NCBI GenBank assembly: GCA_964399955.1
Contig: CAYNST010000010.1
Coordinates: 1 to 54,794, forward strand
DNA from: CAYNST01 sp964399955
GTDB lineage: Bacteria; Pseudomonadota; Gammaproteobacteria; Pseudomonadales; Cellvibrionaceae
Direction of reading: 5' to 3'
DNA: 54,794 nt
In this document: one piece after another, positions 34,675-43,111 of the stretch
How the letters are laid out: each line of letters opens with the position of its first letter
Position numbering within the stretch: position 1 is the stretch's first letter
Made by a program: the position numbers and the translations under genes
Notes under the pieces: generated by a model
What the model was told of the DNA's origin: nothing
Database searches by the model: none
The model's input: only the letters and a program-made list of their open reading frames with translations

Positions 34675-36768
34675 ATGGCCGCATCCGCCCGTCCTGCCCA
34701 ACTGGATGCCACACCGGTGGAGGCGCTGTCCGGTGTGGGAACCGCCATGGCGGGCGTACTGGCCAAACTGCACATTCACAGCGTGCAAGACGTCTTGTTT
34801 CACCTGCCCGCGCGCTACCTGGACCGCACCCACATTTTGCCCATAGCCGACGCCCTGCCCAACCAGTATGTGGTGGTGCAGGGGACCGTTCAGCGCTGCC
34901 AGGTCAGCATCGGCAAGCGGCGCAGCCTGCTGGTCGTGCTGGCGGACGACAGCGGCCAGATCAGTTTGCGTTTCTATCACTTCAGTGCGGCGCAGAAAAC
35001 GCAGCTCGAGGTCGGCTCAGCCCTTCGCTGCTACGGTGAGGCGCGCCAGGGTGCAACGGGTCTGGAGCTGTACCACCCGGAGTACGACCTGCTGGAAGAC
35101 CCCCTGGCCGTTCCCCCCGCTCAGAACCTTACGCCTATTTACCCGCTGACCGAGGGCCTGACGCAAGGCCGTCTGCGCAAGCTAACCGCGCAGGCGGTGT
35201 CACTGATGCAGGACAACCCGCCGGCAGAATTGATGCCAGCAGAGGTCAACGACCAGTTTGGTGGCCACAGCCTGGCCGATGCACTTTCGTATGCTCACTT
35301 TCCACCAGCTTCCGCGCGCATAGAACAGCTGGCAGCGGGCCGTCATCCCTGCCAGCTGCGCCTGGTCTTTGAAGAACTGCTGGCGCATCATTTTGCCTTG
35401 ATCCGCAACCGGACGCTGGCCCAGCAGGAGCAGGCCCCCTGCTTGATCCCCGATCAGCAACTGGTACAACGCTTTTACGGCGCTTTGCCATTTGCCCCCA
35501 CCCCCGCGCAACAGCGGGTTGCCGCCGAGATCAACGCCGATCTGCGTCAGGGCCGCCCCATGCTGCGGCTGGTGCAGGGCGATGTGGGCAGCGGCAAAAC
35601 CCTGGTGGCAGCACTTGCGGCTCTGGCTGCGCTGGGTCGGGGCTATCAGGTAGCCGTTGCCGCGCCCACCGAGATCCTCGCCGAACAACACCGGGACAAC
35701 TTCAGCCGCTGGCTCTGCCCCTTAGGGTTCGAGGTGGGCTGGCTGGTGGGCAAGCTGACATCGCGGCAAAAGCAGGAAACCCTGGCTCGCCTTGCAGATG
35801 GGCGGGCGCAGGTCGCTATTGGTACCCATGCGCTGTTTCAGGACGAAGTGGCGTTTGCCAAACTGGGGCTGGTGATCATCGACGAGCAGCACCGCTTCGG
35901 TGTGCATCAGCGACTGAGCCTGCGCCAGAAGGCGGCGGGCGCGCTCAAACCCCACCAACTGGTCATGACCGCCACACCCATCCCTCGCACCCTGGCAATG
36001 ACCTACTACGCGGACCTGGACGTGTCGGTCATTGACCAGTTGCCGCCCGGACGGCAGCCGGTGAACACCGTACTGGTGAGCCAGGCGCGGCGCGCCGAAG
36101 TGGTCGAGCGGGTGCGCCGCGCCTGTGAGAGCGGCGCGCAGGCCTATTGGGTCTGCACCCTGGTGGAAGACTCGGAAACGCTTTCCGCCCGCGCAGCCGA
36201 GGCCACGCTGACGGATCTGCAGGCGGCCCTGCCCCATTTGAACATAGGCCTTGTGCACGGGCGCATGAAGAGCCAGGACAAAGAGGCCACCATGGCGGCC
36301 TTCAAGGCCGGCGAACTGCACCTGCTGGTGGCAACCACTGTGATAGAAGTAGGAGTGGACGTCCCCAATGCCAGCCTTATGATTATCGAGAACCCGGAGC
36401 GACTGGGCCTTGCTCAGCTGCACCAGCTGCGCGGTCGAGTCGGACGGGGCGAGGCAGCCAGCCATTGCGTGCTGCTGTTTGGCAATCCGTTGTCCCAGGT
36501 GGCGCGCCAGCGGTTGAGCGTGTTACGCAACTGCAGCGACGGCTTTGTCATCGCCGAAGAAGACTTGCGCATCCGCGGCCCGGGCGAGCTGCTGGGGGCA
36601 CGCCAAACCGGCCTGCAGCGCTTGCGGCTCGCAGATCTTGAGCGCGACGACCACCTGCTGCCACAGGTTCAAAAAGTGGCGGGCCAGTTGAACGCGGTCA
36701 ACCCCGCACTGGCAGACCGCCTTATACACCGCTGGTTTCCCCAGCAGTTGGACTACCTCAAGGGCTGA
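34675..36768 (+). CDS. recG: ATP-dependent DNA helicase RecG
   Basis: Superfamily 2 helicase that reverses stalled forks and branch-migrates Holliday junctions. The 697-residue protein has the N-terminal wedge/OB domain (about residues 55-155), motif I VQGDVGSGKT, motif II DEQHRFGV, motif III MTATPIPRT, then motifs IV-VI with TTVIEVGVDVPNASLMIIENPERLGLAQLHQLRGRVGR and the C-terminal TRG region. It starts three bases after oxyR, so the two are co-transcribed. DEQH rather than DEAH/DEQK variation is normal for RecG. Confidence 0.97.
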   Translation: MAASARPAQLDATPVEALSGVGTAMAGVLAKLHIHSVQDVLFHLPARYLDRTHILPIADALPNQYVVVQGTVQRCQVSIGKRRSLLVVLADDSGQISLRFYHFSAAQKTQLEVGSALRCYGEARQGATGLELYHPEYDLLEDPLAVPPAQNLTPIYPLTEGLTQGRLRKLTAQAVSLMQDNPPAELMPAEVNDQFGGHSLADALSYAHFPPASARIEQLAAGRHPCQLRLVFEELLAHHFALIRNRTLAQQEQAPCLIPDQQLVQRFYGALPFAPTPAQQRVAAEINADLRQGRPMLRLVQGDVGSGKTLVAALAALAALGRGYQVAVAAPTEILAEQHRDNFSRWLCPLGFEVGWLVGKLTSRQKQETLARLADGRAQVAIGTHALFQDEVAFAKLGLVIIDEQHRFGVHQRLSLRQKAAGALKPHQLVMTATPIPRTLAMTYYADLDVSVIDQLPPGRQPVNTVLVSQARRAEVVERVRRACESGAQAYWVCTLVEDSETLSARAAEATLTDLQAALPHLNIGLVHGRMKSQDKEATMAAFKAGELHLLVATTVIEVGVDVPNASLMIIENPERLGLAQLHQLRGRVGRGEAASHCVLLFGNPLSQVARQRLSVLRNCSDGFVIAEEDLRIRGPGELLGARQTGLQRLRLADLERDDHLLPQVQKVAGQLNAVNPALADRLIHRWFPQQLDYLKG

Positions 36769-36939
36769 AGCGGTTGCAGCTGCAGCCGCCTGCCCCGACA
36801 TCCTCTCCATGCAACCGTACAGCGTCTGCATTAGCGAATCCGCTGAAGCGGTCTATATTTAAACTAAATTCGCATGCGCTCCGACCTGGTCAGGCTTGGG
36901 CAGCGCGGCGTGTACCCGAATCACGCGAGGAGAGCGCAG

Positions 36940-38328
36940 ATGCCCGTACCGGCCAGCGTCATTGAAGTTCTAGAGTGCAATAACATCAGCTATCAATTGA
37001 AGGCCAGCCGGCAGCGCATTGAGTTTGCGCACTACACCCTGAAGAAGTCGCAGGGCGCCTGCCTGGTGAAATCGGTGATACTCACGGACGATCAAGGCCG
37101 CGTGCAGATCCTGCTGCCGGCCGATCATCTGTTGGATCTGAGTGCCATAAAAAGTCAGTTTGGCCGTGACCTGCAGGCATTGGAGCCGGAAGATATGGTG
37201 CAACTGCTGCAGGCCGGCAGTGTCACCGGCCTGCCTGCCATCCCCGAATGGCAAGGCTTGCCTACGCTGATTGACGCCCAGTTGCTGCAACACCCCACTT
37301 TACTGCTGGACACCGGTGACGCCGAACAACTGCTGGAGATACAGCAGGCAGATTTTCAGAGTATTACTAAAACTTCGGTCATTGGCGTGCTGTCCGCGCC
37401 GGCGCCACAGTTGCCCGAATCTGCAGCGGGCGACTCCGACCAGATTGTCAAATCCTTGCGTACCTTTACGCACCTGCGCATCAAGCAACGTTTGCAGGAC
37501 ACCCTGGAGCTGCCGCCACTGCCGGACTCTGCCCAGCGCATCATCCAACTGCGGACCAACCCCAACGCAGACATCAGCGACCTGTCAAACGTCGTGGAGC
37601 TGGATCCCTCGCTTGCCGCACAGGTGGTGAGCTGGGCCTCCTCACCCTATTATTCAGCGCCGGGCAAGGTTAAATCGGTACAGGATGCCATTGTGCGGGT
37701 ACTGGGTTTTGACATGGTGATGAACCTTTCACTGGGTCTGGCGCTGGGCCGCGCCATCGACTCCAGCGCCATGAGCCCACAGCAGGTGAACGAGTATTGG
37801 CGCCAGGCCATCTCCACCGCCGCCGCCGTCGAAGGCCTGGTGACCAGCATTTCCCGCGAGCACCGCCCCGGTTTTGGCTTGGCGTATCTGGCCGGCCTGC
37901 TCAACAATTTTGGTTATCTGGTGCTGGCAGAAGTTTTTCCGCCCTACTTCGCCAATTTGAATCGCCATTGCGCCGCCAACCCGCATCTGTCCACCGCTGT
38001 GGTGGAGCAGCATATCATTGGCGTTTCAAGCTGCCAGATCTGCAGCTGGCTGATGGAATCCTGGAATATGCCGGCAGAGATTGTTGTGGCCCTGCGCCAG
38101 CAGAACAACCCCGCTTATCAGGGAGAGCATGCGGTCTATGCCAAGCTGCTGTACCTGGCAAGGCAGCTGCTGGCCAACAAGGGCATGGGTTACGGCACGG
38201 TGCACGCCATCCCTGATGCGGTGTTCAAGGATCTGCACATAAACCGGGAAACCGCAGAAATCACCATAGAGAACATTCTCTCTTCAGCCGATGATCTGGA
38301 AGCCATAGCCGCAAGCATTCAAGGCTAG
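36940..38328 (+). CDS. YbaK/aminoacyl-tRNA deacylase-like domain fused to HDOD
   Basis: A 462-residue soluble protein. The N-terminal ~150 residues (VIEVLECNNISYQL ... ACLVKSVILTDDQGRVQILLPADHLLDL) follow the YbaK/ProX editing-domain pattern. From about residue 190 an HDOD domain (LPPLPDSAQRIIQLRTNPNADISDLSNVVELDPSLAAQVVSWASSPYY ... LGFDMVMNLSLGLALG ... AYLAGLLNNFGYLVLAEVFP) replaces the metal HD residues with non-catalytic ones, as is normal for HDOD. Such fusions occur in pseudomonads, and HDOD proteins usually take part in signalling or motility control. Start ATG 36940 with GGAG nine bases upstream. The stop overlaps the convergent symporter gene by four bases. Confidence 0.88.
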   Translation: MPVPASVIEVLECNNISYQLKASRQRIEFAHYTLKKSQGACLVKSVILTDDQGRVQILLPADHLLDLSAIKSQFGRDLQALEPEDMVQLLQAGSVTGLPAIPEWQGLPTLIDAQLLQHPTLLLDTGDAEQLLEIQQADFQSITKTSVIGVLSAPAPQLPESAAGDSDQIVKSLRTFTHLRIKQRLQDTLELPPLPDSAQRIIQLRTNPNADISDLSNVVELDPSLAAQVVSWASSPYYSAPGKVKSVQDAIVRVLGFDMVMNLSLGLALGRAIDSSAMSPQQVNEYWRQAISTAAAVEGLVTSISREHRPGFGLAYLAGLLNNFGYLVLAEVFPPYFANLNRHCAANPHLSTAVVEQHIIGVSSCQICSWLMESWNMPAEIVVALRQQNNPAYQGEHAVYAKLLYLARQLLANKGMGYGTVHAIPDAVFKDLHINRETAEITIENILSSADDLEAIAASIQG

Positions 38329-39632
38329 CCAGCCGCTCCGGACTTGCCAGCGGGTGCATCTGCACCCGCCTCTGGATACACCTGGGACTCTCCCTCTGCA
38401 CGAGCGACGATCACGGCACAGCAACTGTCACTGAAGACATTGACCGCCGTGCGCATCATATCCAGCAGGCGGTCGGTGACCAACAACAGCCCGATGGCTT
38501 CAACCGGCAAGCCAATGGCCATGAGTATCACGCTGATTGCCACCAGACTGGCCGCCGGTATACCGGCCACGCCGATGGAAGTCAGCAGCGCCAGCACGAC
38601 CACCAGAAACTGCTGCGCAAAACTCAGGTCCAGCCCATAGGCCTGGGCAATGAAAATGGCTGCCGCGCACTCGTAAAGCGCGGTGCCGTCCATATTGATG
38701 GTGGCGCCAAGCGGCATGACAAAAGACGTCGTCTTATTGGACACACCCGCGCCTTTCTCCAGGCAGCGCAGGGAAACCGGCAGTGTGGCGGCGGAACTGG
38801 CGGTGGAAAAAGCCGTCAGCATGGCTGGCAACATCACCTTGTAATGCTGTAGTGGACGTATGCCGCCCAGTTTGCGCAGCAACAAGGCCAAGACCACAAA
38901 CATGTGCAGGGCCAGGGCGCCGGCCACCGTCAGGAAAAAGATCAGCAGCGGCCGAAAGGCGTCAAAACCCGTTGCCATCACCGTGTTGGCCACCAGGCCA
39001 AAAACACCGTAGGGTGCAAATTTCATGATGAACAGCGTCATGGCCATCATCACCTCGAAGGTTCCCTGCCAGAACCCGTACAGGGATTCGGCATAGCGCG
39101 GCGCGATACGGGTCATGAAAAACCCGAACAACATGGCAAAAACAATCAACCCCAGCAGCTCACCCTGGGCTGCGGCGGCGACCACATTGGTGGGCACCAT
39201 GCGCAGCAGCACGCCGGCAATATCGCCTGCACCGCGGCTTTCGATGCGCGCCAGGCTTTCGTCCAGCTCTTCCGCACTGCTCAGGTTCAGGCGATCACCG
39301 GCGGGCACGCCGTCAATGATGCCGGGGGTGGTGAGGTTCACCAGGAACAGTCCTACCAGGATGGCCAGCAAAGATGACAGCAGGTAAAAACCGAGCGTCT
39401 TTGCCCCCAGGCGTCCCAGGTTTTCACTGCTGCCCAGGCCGTAAACCCCACAGATGATGGACGACACCACCAGGGGCACTACAATCATGGTCAGAGCACT
39501 CAAAAATAACTTGCCGACGAACCCGAACACGGCCGATAGCGTCAGGGTGCCGATGCCGGTGGTGGGTTCGAACAGCAGGCCCAGCGCGATGGCCAGAACC
39601 AGTGCCAGCAGGATTTGCCAATGCAATTTCAT
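38325..39632 (-). CDS. Dicarboxylate/amino acid:cation symporter (DAACS family)
   Basis: A 435-residue inner-membrane transporter. Family marks are MKLHWQILLALVLAIALGLLFEP, the serine-rich re-entrant loop AFSTASSAATLPVSLRC, and PLGATINMDGTALYE followed by VALLTSIGVAGIPAASLVAISVIL, which bind sodium and substrate in GltPh/DctA. The substrate could be glutamate, aspartate, succinate or a related acid. The ATG at 39632 is used in place of a longer frame because the first helix begins there. A non-conserved acidic/Ala tail ends the protein. Repeat copy C lies 230 bp upstream. Confidence 0.92.
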   Translation of the reverse strand: MKLHWQILLALVLAIALGLLFEPTTGIGTLTLSAVFGFVGKLFLSALTMIVVPLVVSSIICGVYGLGSSENLGRLGAKTLGFYLLSSLLAILVGLFLVNLTTPGIIDGVPAGDRLNLSSAEELDESLARIESRGAGDIAGVLLRMVPTNVVAAAAQGELLGLIVFAMLFGFFMTRIAPRYAESLYGFWQGTFEVMMAMTLFIMKFAPYGVFGLVANTVMATGFDAFRPLLIFFLTVAGALALHMFVVLALLLRKLGGIRPLQHYKVMLPAMLTAFSTASSAATLPVSLRCLEKGAGVSNKTTSFVMPLGATINMDGTALYECAAAIFIAQAYGLDLSFAQQFLVVVLALLTSIGVAGIPAASLVAISVILMAIGLPVEAIGLLLVTDRLLDMMRTAVNVFSDSCCAVIVARAEGESQVYPEAGADAPAGKSGAAG

Positions 39633-39863
39633 GAAGCGTCTCTTGTTATTCTGCAACCGGCACTGCCGCACTTGAGCGGTTGGGACCCGGTCGTAAATGC
39701 CCTTGTTTCGGCGCCACTGCAAGCTTCACAAGCGCAGCTGCGCCTGCTAGGTGCGCATCTGCCGCCGCGGGTCAAAGCCCGGGCAGCCCCTGCGCACATT
39801 AGCATAGGCCGGCGCCCACCGTTAAGCAGGCGAAGCCGCACCGCCATTGCCTTTGCGGCTTGT

Positions 39864-40002
39864 AACTGTTCAGCTAATTCCGTGACTGTTCAGATTGCGT
39901 CCAAATTTGTGCAGAGCAAGGCGAAAAATGTGAGTTTACACCTGTAAATGACCATTTCTTGACGCAGCTATGCGCGAATCTGGGTGTGAGCTGAATAGTT
40001 AT
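39864..40002 (-). repeat. MITE-like dispersed repeat, copy C, with terminal inverted repeats
   Basis: 139 bp bounded by TAACTGTTCAGCT (39864-39876) and AGCTGAATAGTTA (39990-40002), which are inverted copies with one mismatch. Inner inverted segments (CAGATTGCGTC and the reverse of GCGCGAATCTG) suggest it folds. Read on the minus strand its second half matches copies A, B and D. The TIRs make it the clearest full unit of the family. It lies between the symporter and ubiA, which have divergent starts. Confidence 0.85.
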
Positions 40003-40063
40003 GGCGGCTTTTGCTCACGCGCCCGGCCGTGTATGCTCTTCGCCTAAACGCACCCGCTGGTAA

Positions 40064-40933
40064 ATGCTCATCATGCTTTCCGCTTACATCCGCTTGACCC
40101 GCCTGAACCGTCCTATCGGCATTTTTCTGGTGCTGTGGCCCGCGCTTTGGAGCTTGTGGCTCGCAGCCGAAGGCCTGCCAGACCCTAAGCTGCTGCTGAT
40201 TTTTACCCTGGGTGCCGTACTTATGCGTTCGGCCGGATGCGTCATCAATGACTTTGCGGACCGCAACCTGGACGGCCAGGTCGAGCGCACCCGCGACCGG
40301 CCACTGGTCAAGCAGGAGGTGAGTCTGCTGGAAGCCTGGAGCCTGTGTCTGCTGCTGTGCTTCCTGGCATTCATTCTGGTGTTGTTTACCAACGCGCTGA
40401 CCATCCAGTTGTCCTTGGGGGCTTTAGCGCTGGCCGCCAGCTACCCTTTCATGAAACGCTACACTCATTTGCCACAGGTGTTTTTAGGCGCGGCTTTCGC
40501 TTGGTCCGTTCCCATGGCCTTCGCCGCGCAGGCCGGCAGTGTGCCGGCGGTGGTGTGGCTGATTTTTGTGGTGGTGGTGGTATGGACCGTCACCTACGAC
40601 ACCTTTTATGCCATGGTTGACCGGGAAGACGATCTGCGCGCCGGCATCAAGTCAACGGCGGTGCTGTTTGGCGATCTGGATCGTGTGATGACGGCCTGCC
40701 TGCAGGTGCTGGTGCTGCTGGGATTGATGCTGATCGGACGGCGCATGGAACTTGGCTGGCCTTACGATGTGGCCCTTCTGTTGGTGGGCTTCCTGTTCGC
40801 CTACCAGCAACACCTGATCCGCAACCGTGAGCCGAAACGCTGCTTCAAGGCCTTCACCAACAACAACTGGGTGGGCCTGATAATTCTGTTGGGCGTAGCC
40901 GGTCATTATGCGCTGATCCATTCACTGTCATAA
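40064..40933 (+). CDS. ubiA: 4-hydroxybenzoate polyprenyltransferase
   Basis: Attaches the polyprenyl chain to 4-hydroxybenzoate in ubiquinone synthesis, at the inner membrane. 289 residues with about nine helices and the two Mg-diphosphate motifs NDFADRNLDGQVERTRDRPL and YDTFYAMVDREDDLRAGIKSTA. N-terminal RLTRLNRPIGIFLVLWPALWSLWLA is typical. ATG 40064 or 40073 are both possible. Its stop lies within the Pho box for phoB, so expression of phoBR is not simply read-through. ubiC is not in the window. Confidence 0.95.
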   Translation: MLIMLSAYIRLTRLNRPIGIFLVLWPALWSLWLAAEGLPDPKLLLIFTLGAVLMRSAGCVINDFADRNLDGQVERTRDRPLVKQEVSLLEAWSLCLLLCFLAFILVLFTNALTIQLSLGALALAASYPFMKRYTHLPQVFLGAAFAWSVPMAFAAQAGSVPAVVWLIFVVVVVWTVTYDTFYAMVDREDDLRAGIKSTAVLFGDLDRVMTACLQVLVLLGLMLIGRRMELGWPYDVALLLVGFLFAYQQHLIRNREPKRCFKAFTNNNWVGLIILLGVAGHYALIHSLS

Positions 40934-40942
40934 AACCGCAAC
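40925..40942 (+). promoter_or_regulatory. Pho box upstream of phoB
   Basis: CTGTCATAAAACCGCAAC matches the 18-base PhoB consensus (CTGTCATAWAWCTGTCAY) at 15 of 18 positions, including the whole first half-site and A/T spacer. It overlaps the ubiA stop and lies about 100 bases before the phoB ATG, which implies the usual autoregulation of phoBR. Confidence 0.75.
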
Positions 40943-41044
40943 ATAGGATGATTCTAATGGGCGGAACACGCTGGCGAACAACGGCAGTCCCGCCGACTGT
41001 TGCGGTGCCGGCCCCCGGTATAGCCGAGCCTTCAGGTAGAACCC

Positions 41045-41746
41045 ATGGAAAAAACAGTGTTGATCGTAGATGACGAGGCGCCCATCCGCGACATGTTGCG
41101 CGTGGCGCTGGAAATGTCGGACTTCCGCTGCCTTGAAGCGGGCGATGCTCAGCGGGCCCACAGCCTGGTGCTGGACCAGAAGCCGGACCTGATTTTACTG
41201 GACTGGATGTTGCCAGGAACCAGCGGCATTGAGCTGGCACGCCGGCTGAAGCGCGAGGAGCTCACCTCTTCCATCCCCATTGTCATGCTGACCGCTAAGG
41301 GCGAAGAGGACAACAAGGTGCAGGGCCTGGATGTTGGCGCCGACGACTACATTACCAAGCCCTTTTCTCCCCGCGAACTGATTGCAAGGCTCCGCGCCGT
41401 GCTGCGTCGCGCCGACGCGCTGCACGCCTCCGACCCCATAATCGTGGACGGTCTTTGTCTGGACCCGGCCAGCCACAGGGTGAGCATCAACGGCCAGCCG
41501 GTGCAGATGGGCCCCACCGAGTACCGCCTGCTGGAGTTTTTCCTTACTCACCAGGAGCGGGTGTATTCTCGCAGCCAGTTGCTGGACCATGTATGGGGCG
41601 GCAACGTCTATGTGGAAGAGCGCACGGTGGATGTGCACATCCGCAGACTGCGCAAAGCTCTGGAGCTTGAAGGCCACGACCGCCTGGTACAAACAGTGCG
41701 GGGTGCAGGTTACCGGTTTTCTAGCAAAATGGCCCTCAAAGCCTGA
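41045..41746 (+). CDS. phoB: Phosphate regulon response regulator PhoB
   Basis: A 233-residue OmpR-type response regulator. The receiver domain has the acidic pair DDE, phosphoacceptor Asp in LILLDWMLPG (about residue 54), the Thr in VMLTAKGEE and the Lys in YITKPFSPREL. A winged helix DNA-binding domain follows, with GPTEYRLLEFFLTHQERVYSRSQLLDHVWG and VDVHIRRLRKAL. It activates phosphate-scavenging genes. phoR follows 33 bp downstream, and a Pho box lies upstream. Confidence 0.97.
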   Translation: MEKTVLIVDDEAPIRDMLRVALEMSDFRCLEAGDAQRAHSLVLDQKPDLILLDWMLPGTSGIELARRLKREELTSSIPIVMLTAKGEEDNKVQGLDVGADDYITKPFSPRELIARLRAVLRRADALHASDPIIVDGLCLDPASHRVSINGQPVQMGPTEYRLLEFFLTHQERVYSRSQLLDHVWGGNVYVEERTVDVHIRRLRKALELEGHDRLVQTVRGAGYRFSSKMALKA

Positions 41747-41779
41747 CCCTCTTCTCTAGGCAAACCTTGCGATGACTTT

Positions 41780-43081
41780 ATGCTCGGCAGCGGATTGAAG
41801 GCCGAAATCAGGCGTTTCTGCCTGATGTTGCTGGCGGTTTGTCTGCTGGGCATTTGGACGGGAAAACTGACTGCCCTGCTGATTCTCGGCCTTTGCGGCT
41901 ATACCATCTGGTTATTTGTGCGTATTCATCGTCTTGAGCGCTGGATCTACCAGACCCGGCGCGGCAACACGCCGCCGGCTCATGCGCCGGGGCAAATCTG
42001 GGAAGACATCGTCTACGATGTACAATTGATACTGGCCCGCCACGACAAGGAAAAGCAACGTCTGCAGGCTGTGGTAAGCCGCGTGCGGGAGATGACCCAG
42101 GCGCTGAACGACGCGGTCATCCTGATCGACAAACGCGGCGACATCGAGTGGTGGAACCTGGCTGCCGAGCAGCTGTTTGACTTTCGTGAGGTGGATCGCG
42201 GCCACAAACTGGCCAATCTCATTCGCCACCCCAACTTTATCGAATACTACGACGCCCGGGAGTACGAGCAACCGCTGGAGCTGACCCTCTGGCGCAAGAA
42301 TATGCAGCTTGAATTCCACGTGCATGTGTTTGGCGGCGGCGAACGCCTGGTCATTGCCCGGGATATCACTCGCCTGTTCAAACTGGAGCAGATGCGCAAG
42401 GACTTTGTCGCCAACGTCAGTCACGAATTGCGCACCCCTTTGACTGTGATACGCGGTTACGTGGAAACCCTCAGCGACTCGGCGGAAGTGCCCAAGGCGT
42501 GGGCGCGGGCATTTGCGCAGATGGAGCAGCAATGCAAGCGCATGACGCTGTTGATTGACGACCTGATCAGCCTGTCCAAACTGGAGACCGACCAAAAAGA
42601 AACCTTCAAAACCCCGCTGAAGGTGGCGCCCCTGCTGGCTGATATTGTCAAGGACGCACGCGCCACCGCTGCGGGCAAGGATATTCGCTTCAGTCTGGAC
42701 GGCGATGCAGACCTCGCCATCATTGGCAATGAGCGGGAACTGCGCAGCGCATTTTCCAACCTGCTGATCAATGCCGTGAAGTATTCATCCGCTGGAGCCC
42801 AGATCCGCATCCTTTACCAACGCCAGCCAACCGGCGCGGTCATCAGCGTGGCGGACAACGGACCCGGCATAGAACCCAAACATCTGCCGCGCTTGACCGA
42901 GCGTTTCTACCGGGTGGACTCGGGACGCTCTTCCGAGGCCGGCGGCACTGGCCTGGGCCTTGCCATCGTCAAGCACGTACTGCTGCGCCACAATGCCGAG
43001 CTGACTATTAGCAGCCAATTGGGTGTGGGCAGTGAGTTTTCCTGCCACTTCCCCTTGACTATGGTTGCGCAAGCAGGCTAA
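41780..43081 (+). CDS. phoR: Phosphate regulon sensor kinase PhoR
   Basis: A 433-residue inner-membrane histidine kinase. Two adjacent hydrophobic stretches occur at the N-terminus (about residues 12-50) with almost no periplasmic loop, as in PhoR, and a PAS domain at about 95-200. The HisKA box is FVANVSHELRTPLTVIRGYVE with the phospho-acceptor His. The ATPase domain has NLLINAVKYS, VADNGPGIEP and GGTGLGLAIV. It senses phosphate status through the Pst system and phosphorylates PhoB. No pstSCAB or phoU genes are in view. Confidence 0.96.
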   Translation: MLGSGLKAEIRRFCLMLLAVCLLGIWTGKLTALLILGLCGYTIWLFVRIHRLERWIYQTRRGNTPPAHAPGQIWEDIVYDVQLILARHDKEKQRLQAVVSRVREMTQALNDAVILIDKRGDIEWWNLAAEQLFDFREVDRGHKLANLIRHPNFIEYYDAREYEQPLELTLWRKNMQLEFHVHVFGGGERLVIARDITRLFKLEQMRKDFVANVSHELRTPLTVIRGYVETLSDSAEVPKAWARAFAQMEQQCKRMTLLIDDLISLSKLETDQKETFKTPLKVAPLLADIVKDARATAAGKDIRFSLDGDADLAIIGNERELRSAFSNLLINAVKYSSAGAQIRILYQRQPTGAVISVADNGPGIEPKHLPRLTERFYRVDSGRSSEAGGTGLGLAIVKHVLLRHNAELTISSQLGVGSEFSCHFPLTMVAQAG

Positions 43082-43111
43082 ACATAGCCCTTCGCTGAAG
43101 GAGCTTGCGCT

